From positions 868,001-932,000 of the forward strand of contig JAYQJO010000001.1 of NCBI GenBank assembly GCA_038142205.1: a DNA stretch of 64,000 bases, read 5' to 3'. Source of the stretch: UBA7359 sp038142205. Its GTDB lineage: Bacteria; Pseudomonadota; Gammaproteobacteria; Eutrophobiales; Eutrophobiaceae. A model generated the notes under the pieces. It saw only the letters and a list, made by a program, of their open reading frames with translations. It was not told the DNA's origin and made no database searches. The translations under genes and the position numbers were made by a program. Positions 17,915 through 26,560 of this stretch are shown here, in pieces. How positions within the stretch are numbered: position 1 is the stretch's first letter; the number at the start of each line of letters is the position of its first letter.

Positions 17915-18004
17915 GGAGAGGTGGCAGAGTGGTTGAATGCACTGGTCTTGAAAACCAGCAAGCCTTCGCGGGCTTCCAGGGTTCAAATCCCTGTCTCTCC
18001 GCCA
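17915..18004 (+). tRNA. tRNA-Ser (UGA)
   Basis: The acceptor stem GGAGAGG pairs with the 3' end before GCCA. The anticodon loop CTTGAAA sits between CTGGT and ACCAG and gives anticodon TGA. The long variable arm (GCAAGCCTTCGCGGGCTT) is typical of tRNA-Ser, the T-loop GGTTCAAATCC is intact and CCA is encoded. It reads UCN codons. Confidence 0.97.
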
Positions 18005-18007
18005 AAT

Positions 18008-18040
18008 AAAAATAGCCCTTTTCAGGGCTTTTTTTATTTT
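18008..18040 (+). terminator. Intrinsic terminator after tRNA-Ser
   Basis: Stem AGCCC...GGGCT with a short TTTTCA loop followed by seven T, immediately after the tRNA 3' end. Confidence 0.88.
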
Positions 18041-18113
18041 TAAGAGTTCGTTCTGGAATGGAAGCATTCGCTTTTTAGAAATCACCAAGGCAGTTATAAG
18101 CTACTGATAGCTA

Positions 18114-18575
18114 TCATGATTTAGTCCAGTTTCCTGCATTAATAGCGCAATTACGAATATTCTCCGCTCTTTTTAGAGCATTCCCGTGAATTTTTAAATT
18201 TGGGCTTCTGTTTTCATCTTCTAAAAGTTCAATGACAGCCTGAAGCACTTCTAGATCAGCATATTTTGCGACATAACAATCGGCCTGATTCTCAGATAAT
18301 GTAGGATAGTATTTGGGTCTTAATAAACTATGATCAAGCCGATGATGTGCATAAGCATGGGATATGAAAAAGCTGCAAGCATCGCCAATTTGCTTGCATG
18401 TATCGGGATTATAGATAACAACATAGGATTCATGAAAATGCGTTCTGATTGATGCTATTTCAGTGTGATTTGGATCTTTGAGCACACGTATAGGATGAAT
18501 ATAATTCGTTTTGCAAGCAGTCAGGCCAGATAATATGCCGAATGTTAATAGCGCATTAATTAAAATATGTCTCAT
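18114..18575 (-). CDS. Putative lipoprotein with degenerate HExxH-like metalloprotease motif
   Basis: A 153-residue protein with a lipoprotein signal: hydrophobic residues 4-18 and lipobox LTAC with C21. Its centre reads CKQIGDACSFFISHAYAHHRL and later ENQADCYVAKYA. This pattern looks like small periplasmic metallopeptidase-like proteins in which a HExxH helix is followed by a downstream acidic/Asp-Cys element (..ADC..A). Here the Glu of HExxH is Ala (H73-A-Y-A-H77), so proteolysis is unlikely, although the two His could still bind metal. Four extra Cys could form disulfides. It is a single gene downstream of no obvious operon. Function unknown. Confidence 0.6.
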   Translation of the reverse strand: MRHILINALLTFGILSGLTACKTNYIHPIRVLKDPNHTEIASIRTHFHESYVVIYNPDTCKQIGDACSFFISHAYAHHRLDHSLLRPKYYPTLSENQADCYVAKYADLEVLQAVIELLEDENRSPNLKIHGNALKRAENIRNCAINAGNWTKS

Positions 18576-18679
18576 AATAAAAATTCTTTATATTTAGAAA
18601 AAATGACTTTTAAATTTATGAATGAACTTTAATTTGATAAAGACTTTATAACATTAGACTATAAATACTAACAATTCTT

Positions 18680-18931
18680 ATGTTATGTGAACTCCACGAT
18701 TATATTGAGATTGCCTGTCTTTTTCGCTATCAGGTAGCCTTGCTGCTGGATACTGATGAGGAACTTGAAGGAGTTGCTATTGATACTTTAACAAAGCCTG
18801 ACAAGACAGAATATTTAATCTTCGTGGATAATGACTTAAAAAAAGAAATGGAAATACCATTAAGCAGAATAAGACAGATGCAGTCATGCTTTGATAATCC
18901 ACACTTTAATAAAGTAGATTTTTCAACCTAA
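18680..18931 (+). CDS. rof: Rho-binding antiterminator, Rof/YaeO family
   Basis: An 83-residue Sm-like-fold protein. The N-terminus LCELHDYIEIACLFRYQVALLL is the family signature, followed by EGVAIDTLTKPDKTEYLIF and a C-terminal IPLSRIRQMQ. E. coli Rof (YaeO) binds Rho and blocks its RNA loading, lowering Rho-dependent termination under stress. It stands alone, convergent with the kinase gene (21 bp between stops), so it is regulated independently of the signalling pair beside it. Confidence 0.85.
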   Translation: MLCELHDYIEIACLFRYQVALLLDTDEELEGVAIDTLTKPDKTEYLIFVDNDLKKEMEIPLSRIRQMQSCFDNPHFNKVDFST

Positions 18932-18952
18932 AGCCTCTGCGCATTTGCTTCT

Positions 18953-19807
18953 TCATGTGAGCATGTATTCCTTAGACGCGCTTATTAAAGGCGAATAGGG
19001 GAATAGTCGTTCCATTGTATTCTTTATCTCATTTGCAAATTCTGCAGCTGATTGAAATCGCTCTTTATCTTCTTTCGCCATTGCTTTTTTAATGATTGCT
19101 GACACTTCATCAGGAACATCAGGTTGTAATTCTGATACTGAAACAGGAGTCTTATTCAAGATTTGAGACGCAGTATTTTCTTTACTAAACGGGTATCTTT
19201 TGGTCAGCATTCTGTACATTGTAGAACCTAAAGCAAAAATATCTGTAAGCGCTGTTATTTTTCTACTTCCATCAAAATGTTCCGGTGCCATGTAGGCAAT
19301 AGTGCCAACATTTTTTTTGGGGATTTCTTCAATTTTCTGAGAAATACTAAAATCAGTTATTTTAGAAATGCCGTTAGCTGGATGGTAAATAATATTACCC
19401 GGTTTAATATCTCGATGAATAACGCCATGATAATGAATATAAGCTAGCCCCATACAACATTTATAAATAACGGAAAGGGTTTCTTCAACATCCATCGGTC
19501 CAATACTAATCATATAATCCATTATTGAACAGCCGGGAACGTATTCCATTACAATATAATCCAGGTTATTTTCTTTTATCACATCATATATAGCGACAAT
19601 ATTTTCATGGTTATATTTACCTGCTATTTTTGCTTCATGATGAAATTCGCTAATAGATTGTTTAATCTCATTCGCTGTCATAATTCCAGCTTTTATAGAC
19701 TTAATGGCCACAGTTCGATCCATTAAAGGGTCATAAGCACGATAGACAATTCCAGATGTACCTTCACCTAATTTACTTTCAAGTTTATAACGACCGATAT
19801 AATTCAT
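18953..19807 (-). CDS. Serine/threonine protein kinase
   Basis: A 284-residue Hanks-type kinase, essentially only the catalytic domain, with no transmembrane or sensor extension. Visible are the Gly loop LGEGTSGIVYR (13-23), VAIK with Lys36, the Glu58 helix C, HRDIKPGN (131-138) and YMAPEH. The metal-binding DFG triplet is DFS (152-154). It is cytoplasmic and phosphorylates unknown targets. It starts 33 bp after the nucleotide cyclase gene on the same strand, so the two are likely co-transcribed. Cyclase output and phosphorylation may therefore be coupled; that coupling is inference. Confidence 0.9.
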   Translation of the reverse strand: MNYIGRYKLESKLGEGTSGIVYRAYDPLMDRTVAIKSIKAGIMTANEIKQSISEFHHEAKIAGKYNHENIVAIYDVIKENNLDYIVMEYVPGCSIMDYMISIGPMDVEETLSVIYKCCMGLAYIHYHGVIHRDIKPGNIIYHPANGISKITDFSISQKIEEIPKKNVGTIAYMAPEHFDGSRKITALTDIFALGSTMYRMLTKRYPFSKENTASQILNKTPVSVSELQPDVPDEVSAIIKKAMAKEDKERFQSAAEFANEIKNTMERLFPYSPLISASKEYMLT

Positions 19808-19840
19808 ATTGAACCTTTTGTTTATTATTTTTATGTAGGT

Positions 19841-21348
19841 TTATTGTTCTATGTCAACAATCTCTGTAACCGGGAGTATTGCTATATCATTAAATTTAAA
19901 GTTTTTCCCTTCTGATAGATCAAGAAGACTTGAAATTCGAGAATACGTATCTTTTACAAGAATTTCTTCACCGTTATCCGTTGTACGCCTGATTCCAAAC
20001 CTTAGTTTCTTACGCTCTAGTGTATTTAAGTTCCCTAGCATATTTTTTGTAGACCATATTGAGCCTTGACGTGCTAAATCACTGATTCTGGCAGCATGAT
20101 TGATTGTGTCTCCCAGAACGGTAAATTCGAGATTAGTTCCACTGTGATATGTTCCGAACCATTCTTGCCCTTCATGTAAACCAATATTCAGGAAGAGGGA
20201 ATGCAACCAGTTTTTCCGAGCCTGCCAGTCGCGACTTAAATCATGCATCATGTTTTTTAGCTCATGTGCGCAACGGATCGAATTCAAAATATAACTGCTG
20301 TCTGGTTGCGGGAAAAAATAACAAACCATGCCATCGCCGACATGTTTACCATGTGTCCCGTAGTATTTTCTGAATATCGGTTCAGCAGCCTGCCAGATAT
20401 GATTTATCAGCTCAAAATATTCATCAGGCGGCAATTCAGCACATATCTGCACGGAGTTTTGTAAATCCGCTACCATAACTGCTAATGGAGTTAGAAAAGG
20501 TTTTCGTTTCTTGAGTAAGTTTCTTATAACATGGTCCCTTCTTGATAATAATTCAATCAGGGGTGAGCAATCCATATCTGCTTTTGCATACGCAAATAGA
20601 ATACCTTCGCGGAAAAAGCAGGCATACAAGTTATAAGGTTGAGCCTCATCAGAGGCACTATTTAAATTAACAGGAAAATGGATAACAGGAGCTTCTTCAA
20701 TCGCTTCAACTGACTCATATAATTCATCGAGTACCCTGCCATCTTCAGCATTGAGTGAAGCGTAAATGGAAGCAATATTTTTTCGGGTTAATCTTTTTTT
20801 GGCAGTTTCCAGATGGTTAGAAAGAATTGTTTTCCATTCCAGCATGTTTCGTGACACGTTTGATTCTAGTAGCAAACGGAAAATATTACGTTCTTCAACA
20901 TCTCCTTGCATTGGGTGGTCTTGACCAAAAATATTTGTCAGAGCTGCATCATTCCACCACATTACTTCAAAATTATTATTCACCATATATGCAGGGCCGG
21001 TTATATCTTCAATCCCTAATTCAACGGTTAATAATTTTGTGGAGCTCTCTCTTTCGTGCGGCTGACCAATTAGTTCATCAATAATAGGGGAGGCGGCATC
21101 GGGCTTGCTTATACTAAGCTGCTTTGTAATTGCTGAGATGGACATACCTTCTTTTTTAATTGTTGCACCAGTTTTATTTGTTCAAGAGCGGCATCCGGGA
21201 AATAGCCAATTCTTGGCGCACGTCCATCGTCATCTTTTGTGCGTTGTACTAACGGTTTTTGTAGAATGCCAAGAGCTATGTAATTGTTTAATGTTGCTCG
21301 CGATATTCCTGTTAGTTCAATTATTTGTTTGCTTGTTAGCATATTCAA
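19841..21348 (-). CDS. MerR-like HTH - PAS - class III adenylate/guanylate cyclase (frameshifted)
   Basis: The first frame (from 21348) has a MerR-type HTH: MLTSKQIIELTGISRATLNNY, then RIGYFPDAALEQIKLVQQLKK. It drifts out of frame at a T6 run (21152-21157 on +). One more base gives LKKEGMSISAITKQL and joins the frame from 21145, making one protein of about 500 residues. That second part holds a PAS-like domain (ITGPAYMVNNNFEVMWWNDAA). A class III cyclase domain follows with all key residues: Asp in VADLQNS, Lys and Asp in GKHVGDG, Asp in VLGDTIN, then NHAAR with the transition-state Asn and Arg. The product is probably cAMP; cGMP is not excluded. Confidence 0.8.
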
Positions 21349-21693
21349 ATTTAGACAGTATAATTAGACAGAATAGTATTCTTTATAAAAGCAACTGTCA
21401 ATAATATAATGTAAAATTATAGTTAAATACTGTAAGTTATTAATAAATATTGTAAATTATGATTATTATTTAATAATTATACAGTTTAATTATGCAGTCT
21501 ATTTTTATTGCTTAATGGATAAGGTATAAATATTTTGTTTGTAAGTTGCTGTTTTATAATTAAAAATAATGCTTTAAAGCTAATTTGTGCTGCTAAGCTT
21601 TTGGAATTATAAATAGATCTTAAATGTATGTAATAGTATAATAAAAACAAATAGTTATATTTAATATATAAAGTTATTTAAAGGAAAAATTTT
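21349..21693. other. AT-rich divergent promoter region
   Basis: About 345 bases of almost pure A/T between the divergent HTH-cyclase and uracil-DNA glycosylase genes. No ORF, tRNA or clear hairpin was found. It probably holds both promoters, and a MerR-like N-terminal domain on the adjacent cyclase could bind here (inference). I could not single out a convincing MerR-type dyad. Confidence 0.5.
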
Positions 21694-22334
21694 TTGGAAA
21701 AAGATGCGTTTTTTAATATCGAATGTCAGTCATGTAGCAGGTTGAGTCAGTTTCTTGGTGAGGTTAAGAAGAATCACCCTAAATACTATTGCAAACCGGT
21801 ACCTGCATTTGGTGTAAAAAAACCTAAGTTACTTATTGTTGGGTTAGCTCCTGGTATGCATGGTGCGAATGCGACGGGCAGACCATTCACTGGCGATCAT
21901 GCTGGTATATTATTATATGAAATGTTGTATAAGCATGGTTTCAGTAATAAAGCTGATTCAATTCATGTAAAAGACGGGTTGAAGTTGAAACAGGCACGAA
22001 TCACGAATGCAGTAAAATGTTTGCCTCCAGAAAATAAGCCTGTCGGCGACGAGGTAAATACATGTAATCAGTATTTAGTTGAAGAGTTAAAGTCATTGAT
22101 AAAAAGGCGATAATTTTATGTCTCGGGTTAATCTCCCATAAAGCAGTGATAAAGGCTTTGGCTTTAAAACAAAAAGACTTTTCTTTTGGGCATGGAAATT
22201 TACACAAACTCGAAGATGGACGGCAAATTCTTGATTCCTATCATTGTAGCCGTTACAACACTAACACTGGTCGTCTTACAGAAAAGATGTTTGACGATAT
22301 ATTTAAACAGGCTCAAATTGAATTAGGTTTGTAA
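21694..22334 (+). CDS. Uracil-DNA glycosylase, family 4/5 type (frameshifted)
   Basis: A base-excision repair enzyme removing uracil from DNA. The start is TTG, supported by AAGGA eight bases upstream. An N-terminal CQSC pair is in place to ligate a Fe-S cluster. Motif 1 is GLAPGMHGANATGRPFTGDHAG, of the family 5 (UdgB-like) form rather than GEAPG of family 4. The frame breaks at a five-A run (22101-22105). Six A would give LIKKAIILCLGLISHKAVIK and continue to HGNLHKL...SYHCSRYNTNTGRLT. That contains the motif-2-like SYHCSRYN region. It ends directly before the uvrC ATG, so two repair genes are probably co-transcribed. Confidence 0.82.
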
Positions 22335-24158
22335 ATGGCTTTTGATTCTCAATCTTTCCTAAAAACACTGACCGGTCGCCCTGGTGTTTATTGTATGCAA
22401 GATGAAGAAAGCAAGGTCATCTATGTAGGCAAAGCAAAAAACCTGAAAAAACGTGTTTCGAGTTACTTTAATAGGTCACAAGCCGACTCGCCGAAAACAC
22501 AGGCAATGGTGAAACAAATTGAAAATATCGAGATCACTGTAACGCATACAGAAAATGAAGCGCTCATACTCGAAAACAACTTAATAAAAAGCTACAAGCC
22601 TCGTTACAATATTCTATACAGGGATGATAAAAGTTACCCTTATCTTTATTTGTCGACTAATCATAAATACCCTCATTTTCGCTATCATCGTGGCGCATTA
22701 AAAGGAAAGGGTAAGTATTTTGGTCCTTATCCGAGCGCTGGCTCGGTTAGAAGTACATTAAACTTGTTACAAAAGCTGTTTTTAATTCGCTCCTGTGAAG
22801 ACAGCGTGTTTGCTAATCGCTCGCGTCCTTGCCTGCAATTTCAGATAAAGCGCTGTACCGCACCGTGTGTCGAGTATATCTCAGAGGAAGACTATAAACG
22901 CGATATTGATAATGCCGCTTTATTTTTGGAAGGAAAGAATGAAGTGGTCATCGAAGCGTTAACTGACCCCATGCAAAAGGCGTCTGATGCGCTTGAATTT
23001 GAGCTTGCTGCAAGACTCAGAGATCAGATTCGTTCTATACGCGATGTACAGGAAAAGCAGCATATCAGCTCGGATAGTGGCGATATTGATATTATAAGTT
23101 GTGTTATCAGTGCTAATCAGGCCTGCATACAACTAGTTTTTATTCGCGCTGGACATAACCTTGGTAATCGCAATTTTTATCCTCAGCATATTGATGAGCA
23201 AACAGAGGCAGATTTAGTTAAGGCTTTCATTAGCCAGTTTTATTTAAACGAACATTCTCAGCAAAAGATTCCTGAGGAAATAATTTTGAGTCACCACATA
23301 GGTGATATTGAATTACTCGAAAACGTTATTAGTGATAAAGCAGGCAAAAAAATAAAGTTAAAAGCGAATGTAAGAGGGGAGCGTTTAAAGTGGCTAAACA
23401 TGGCAAAGGAAAATGTTGAATTAACAATTAATCAAAAAATAGCGAGTAATAAGAGCCAGCATAAACGGTTTGATTCATTACAAAAGTTACTCGAATTTAA
23501 AGACCCGATAGAGCACATGGAGTGCTTTGACATTAGCCATACTCAAGGCGAAGCAACCGTTGGTTCTTGCGTTGTATTTGGACCAGATGGGCCATTAAAC
23601 TCCAAATACCGGCAATTTAATATCGAAAATATTACGAAAGGTGATGATTATGCCGCTATGAGTCAGGTTATCCGGCGTCGTTATACGCGCCTCGTTAAAG
23701 AAAATGCGGGCTTGCCGGACTTGATATTAATTGATGGCGGTAAAGGCCAAATAGGCGTTGCTAAAAAAGAACTGTATGAATTACAACTCACGCATATTCC
23801 TATATTAGGCGTCGCCAAAGGCCCGTCGAGAAAACCGGGTCTTGAGAATTTAATTTTGGCACTTGAAAATAGAACCATACACTGTGATAGTTCGTCTCCC
23901 GCGTTACATTTGATTCAACATATACGCGATGAAGCGCATCGATTTGCAATAACAGCCCATCGACAAAGAAGAAAAAAGAATCGTGGACGTTCAAAACTGG
24001 AAGAAATTGAAGGTATTGGAAGCAAAAGAAGACAAAGTTTAATAAAACATTTTGGCGGGATACAAGGTGTTGCTAAAGCAGGTGTAGACGATATAGCCAT
24101 GGTTTCAGGCATTAGTAAAAGTCTAGCCAGAAAAATATACGATACATTTCATAATTGA
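22335..24158 (+). CDS. uvrC: UvrABC system protein C
   Basis: A 607-residue excision nuclease that makes both incisions around UvrB-bound lesions. The N-terminal GIY-YIG domain is seen as GRPGVYCMQDEESKVIYVGKAKNLKKRV. A UvrB-interacting UVR motif lies near 195-230 (DPMQKASDALEFELAARLRDQIRSI). The RNase H-like nuclease half has ECFDISHTQGEATVGSCVVF and LILIDGGKGQ. Tandem C-terminal HhH motifs (EEIEGIGSKRRQSLI, MVSGISKSLARKI) complete it. It is followed at once by pgsA, the conserved uvrC-pgsA pair. Confidence 0.97.
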   Translation: MAFDSQSFLKTLTGRPGVYCMQDEESKVIYVGKAKNLKKRVSSYFNRSQADSPKTQAMVKQIENIEITVTHTENEALILENNLIKSYKPRYNILYRDDKSYPYLYLSTNHKYPHFRYHRGALKGKGKYFGPYPSAGSVRSTLNLLQKLFLIRSCEDSVFANRSRPCLQFQIKRCTAPCVEYISEEDYKRDIDNAALFLEGKNEVVIEALTDPMQKASDALEFELAARLRDQIRSIRDVQEKQHISSDSGDIDIISCVISANQACIQLVFIRAGHNLGNRNFYPQHIDEQTEADLVKAFISQFYLNEHSQQKIPEEIILSHHIGDIELLENVISDKAGKKIKLKANVRGERLKWLNMAKENVELTINQKIASNKSQHKRFDSLQKLLEFKDPIEHMECFDISHTQGEATVGSCVVFGPDGPLNSKYRQFNIENITKGDDYAAMSQVIRRRYTRLVKENAGLPDLILIDGGKGQIGVAKKELYELQLTHIPILGVAKGPSRKPGLENLILALENRTIHCDSSSPALHLIQHIRDEAHRFAITAHRQRRKKNRGRSKLEEIEGIGSKRRQSLIKHFGGIQGVAKAGVDDIAMVSGISKSLARKIYDTFHN

Positions 24159-24163
24159 TAACA

Positions 24164-24712
24164 ATGAATATACCCAACCAATTAACACTATTAAGAATTT
24201 TGCTCATTCCTGTTTTTGTCCTGATTTTCTATTTGCCGTATGAATGGAATAATCTGATGGCATGTATTATTTTTTCATTAGCTGGTATTACCGATGCGCT
24301 TGACGGCTATTTAGCAAGAAAACTGAATCAAACCTCATCGTTAGGTGCATTTCTTGATCCTGTGGCAGACAAATTAATGGTCGCAGTCGCATTAGTATTG
24401 CTTGTGCAACAAGATCCTAATCTCTTATTAGCGTTAGCCGCGGCAATTATTATTGGACGTGAAATTACAGTTTCGGCATTACGTGAATGGATGGCTGAAA
24501 TTGGTGCAAGAAGCAAAGTAGCGGTATCGGTCTTAGGTAAAATAAAAACAATCACTCAATTGCTCGCTATTGGTTTTTTAATCTTCAAAAACTCAGTTTT
24601 TGGCCTGCCTGTTTATCAAATAGGCCTAGTTCTACTTTATATCGCTTCATTTTTGACGATTATCTCTATGTTTCAATATCTTTTAGCCGCTTGGCCAAAG
24701 TTGAAAGAATAA
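24164..24712 (+). CDS. pgsA: CDP-diacylglycerol-glycerol-3-phosphate 3-phosphatidyltransferase
   Basis: An integral membrane enzyme that makes phosphatidylglycerophosphate, the precursor of phosphatidylglycerol and cardiolipin. The CDP-alcohol phosphotransferase motif is complete in DALDGYLARKLNQTSSLGAFLDPVADK (DG..AR...G...D...D). I chose ATG at 24164 (NIPNQLTLLRILLIPVF), which matches the family N-terminus. A TTG three codons upstream is less likely. It follows uvrC by five bases. Confidence 0.95.
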   Translation: MNIPNQLTLLRILLIPVFVLIFYLPYEWNNLMACIIFSLAGITDALDGYLARKLNQTSSLGAFLDPVADKLMVAVALVLLVQQDPNLLLALAAAIIIGREITVSALREWMAEIGARSKVAVSVLGKIKTITQLLAIGFLIFKNSVFGLPVYQIGLVLLYIASFLTIISMFQYLLAAWPKLKE

Positions 24713-24767
24713 TTTCTTAATTTGATTGACACATAAATCGCTACGACTACAATATGCGCTCTTTTTC

Positions 24768-24843
24768 GCGGGAATAGCTCAGTTGGTAGAGCGATACCTT
24801 GCCAAGGTATAGGTCGCCGGTTCGAACCCGGTTTCCCGCTCCA
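24768..24843 (+). tRNA. tRNA-Gly (GCC)
   Basis: 76 nt including encoded CCA. The acceptor GCGGGAA pairs with TTCCCGC, the D-arm contains AGCTCAGTTGGTAGAGC, the anticodon loop TTGCCAA gives GCC, and the T-loop is GGTTCGAACC. Confidence 0.98.
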
Positions 24844-24851
24844 GAATTTGG

Positions 24852-24876
24852 AAACCCCGGATAAACCGGGGTTTTA
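24852..24876 (+). terminator. Intrinsic terminator after tRNA-Gly
   Basis: AAACCCCGG-ATAAA-CCGGGGTTT with a T-rich tail. It lies between tRNA-Gly and tRNA-Cys and suggests that the tRNAs are not a single simple transcript, or that read-through is partial. Confidence 0.75.
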
Positions 24877-24904
24877 TATTTTGGATATAGTAAGTTTGAT
24901 AAAT

Positions 24905-24978
24905 GGCTGGGTGGCAGAGTGGTTATGCAGCGGTTTGCAAAACCGTGGACCTCGGTTCGATTCCGGGCTCAGCCTCCA
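24905..24978 (+). tRNA. tRNA-Cys (GCA)
   Basis: 74 nt with CCA. The acceptor GGCTGGG pairs with CTCAGCC (one G-U pair), the anticodon loop TTGCAAA gives GCA, and the T-arm is CGGTTCGATTCCG. Confidence 0.97.
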
Positions 24979-25001
24979 TATCAAACTCAACGTATGCGTT
25001 T

Positions 25002-25088
25002 GCCCGGGTGGCGGAATTGGTAGACGCAAGGGACTTAAAATCCCTCGCCTTAACAGGCGTGCCGGTTCGATTCCGGCCCCGGGCACCA
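25002..25088 (+). tRNA. tRNA-Leu (UAA)
   Basis: 87 nt with CCA. The acceptor GCCCGGG pairs with CCCGGGC, the anticodon loop CTTAAAA gives TAA, the long variable arm is CGCCTTAACAGGCGT, and the T-loop is GGTTCGATTCC. It is 23 bp after tRNA-Cys, so the two are likely co-transcribed. Confidence 0.98.
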
Positions 25089-25330
25089 TTCTTTAACTAA
25101 TACTGATTTTATTTTTAATTCTTTTTAAAAGTTGTGATATCTGCAGCATGCTTTTAGTGAAACCTGTTTATATTAGTGATAAGATGCCATCCGAATTTTT
25201 GTCATATTACAGGTTTAAAACAGTCTGTAATGAGAATTTGTAAATAAATAAATAGAAGCAATAGACTGAATCAATATGTTTTGCTTTTATAAAATAACTT
25301 CAATTTGATTTTTAAATTTAAGGAAAAAAC

Positions 25331-25666
25331 ATGGCCAAGAAAAAATTAACTGCTGTTAAAGACCGTATGACCAAAGCGCAAATAATCGCTGAAATTTCTG
25401 AAGCAACTGAATTATCAAAAGCTGATGTAAAAGCTGTTTTAGTATCTTTAGCTGAACAAGCACAACGTCATTTGAAAGCAAACTCATGTGGTGAATTTAT
25501 GGTGCCTGATCTGGGCCTTAAATTAAAGCGCGTTAAAAAACCTGCTACTAAAGCACGTAAAGGTATTAACCCATTTACTGGTGAAGAGATGATGTTCAAA
25601 GCAAAACCTGCTTCTAAAACTGTTAGAGCAGTAGCATTAAAAGGCTGTAAAGAAATGGCAGGCTAG
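25331..25666 (+). CDS. HU/histone-like DNA-binding protein
   Basis: A 111-residue basic protein of the HU/IHF superfamily. The helical N-terminal half (MTKAQIIAEISEATELSKADVKAVLVSLAEQA) is the HU dimerisation region. It is followed by a beta segment (GEFMVPDLGLKLKRVKKPATKARKGINPFTGEEMMFKAKPASKTVRAVAL) with the conserved NPFTGE and PA.K of HU-fold arms. It has a lysine-rich N-terminal extension and is longer than classic HU (90 residues), so it is closer to the HU-related group seen in many proteobacteria. AAGGA precedes the ATG. Monocistronic, with a terminator. Confidence 0.88.
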   Translation: MAKKKLTAVKDRMTKAQIIAEISEATELSKADVKAVLVSLAEQAQRHLKANSCGEFMVPDLGLKLKRVKKPATKARKGINPFTGEEMMFKAKPASKTVRAVALKGCKEMAG

Positions 25667-25678
25667 TTTGCCTGATTT

Positions 25679-25710
25679 AAATAGCCTGTACCTTAAGTAC
25701 AGGCTATTTT
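25679..25710 (+). terminator. Terminator/attenuator hairpin between the HU-like and radical SAM genes
   Basis: A 13-bp perfect stem AAATAGCCTGTAC / GTACAGGCTATTT around CTTAA, with a short T tail. The next start codon (25715) follows after four bases, so the hairpin also covers the position of a ribosome-binding site. Confidence 0.8.
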
Positions 25711-25714
25711 AAAT

Positions 25715-26560
25715 ATGTTGTCTACAAAGGATCATAGCCGCGACAAGGCTGGTCTAACCTACATCTATCCCGTTCTATCCCGTCGCTCTGGTGGGCTTTC
25801 AATTGGAATAAATCTTAATATAAATAATGCCTGTAATTGGCGTTGTATCTATTGCCAGGTACCGGATCTTATTCGCGGCAGCGCACCATCGGTAAATATT
25901 GAAAAACTGGCAAGCGAATTAAGAAGTTTCTTAGCGGATGTTATTCATGGAAATTTTTATGATAAAGAGGAAATACCCGTTGAACATCGTGTAATAAAAG
26001 ATATCGCGATTTCTGGTAACGGAGAGCCAACAACTGCAAATGAGTTTGATCAGGTTGTTAATTTGATAGAGCTCGTTTTAAAAGAATATGGCTTATTTGG
26101 TAAAGTAAAGTGTGTATTGATTACAAACGGCAGTATGGTTGGGCGCAACCACGTTAAAAAAGGATTAGAGAAACTGTCTAAAATCAACGGAGAAATATGG
26201 TTCAAAATTGATAGTGCGACTCCAGCCGGGATTGCTACAATCAATCAGGTTAAAGGCTCGAATATTACCGCACTAAAACGTTTAAAAGTTGCAGCAGAAC
26301 TTTGCCCAACACTGATCCAAACCTGTGTGTTTTCTTATAAGAATAAAGCTCCAGATGAAATTGAAACGAACGCCTATCTACAATTACTGAAGGCAACAAT
26401 AAGTCGTAATATCCCGATTAAAGGTGTTTTACTTTATGGCGTTGAAAGGGACTCATTGCAACCAGAAGCAAAGTTTATTAAAAAACTTCCTGAGTCTTGG
26501 TTGCAAGATTTTGCGTCACAGATACAAGCTTTATCTATTGATGTAACGGTCGCACCTTAA
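25715..26560 (+). CDS. Radical SAM protein
   Basis: A 281-residue enzyme with the cluster motif CNWRCIYC (CX3CX2C, around residues 38-45) that binds a 4Fe-4S cluster and S-adenosylmethionine. The downstream ISGNGEPTTANEF (GGE-type SAM-binding strand) and LITNGS match the radical SAM barrel. The overall shape resembles the small wybutosine/MoaA-like radical SAM proteins of COG0731 type; the reaction is unknown. The ATG is only four bases past the terminator hairpin and has no visible Shine-Dalgarno. A later start would cut into the barrel only slightly. It converges on asmA with a 4-bp overlap of the stops. Confidence 0.85.
   Translation: MLSTKDHSRDKAGLTYIYPVLSRRSGGLSIGINLNINNACNWRCIYCQVPDLIRGSAPSVNIEKLASELRSFLADVIHGNFYDKEEIPVEHRVIKDIAISGNGEPTTANEFDQVVNLIELVLKEYGLFGKVKCVLITNGSMVGRNHVKKGLEKLSKINGEIWFKIDSATPAGIATINQVKGSNITALKRLKVAAELCPTLIQTCVFSYKNKAPDEIETNAYLQLLKATISRNIPIKGVLLYGVERDSLQPEAKFIKKLPESWLQDFASQIQALSIDVTVAP

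Noticed and set aside
21109..21348. Stand-alone MerR-like regulator of 79 residues
   Set aside because: Its last dozen residues are out-of-frame noise. The following frame continues the expected helix (KKEGMSISAITKQL) after one added base, so it is treated as the N-terminus of the cyclase.
24848..25096. ORFs on both strands over the tRNA cluster
   Set aside because: They coincide exactly with tRNA-Cys and tRNA-Leu and their spacers; there is no protein-like composition.
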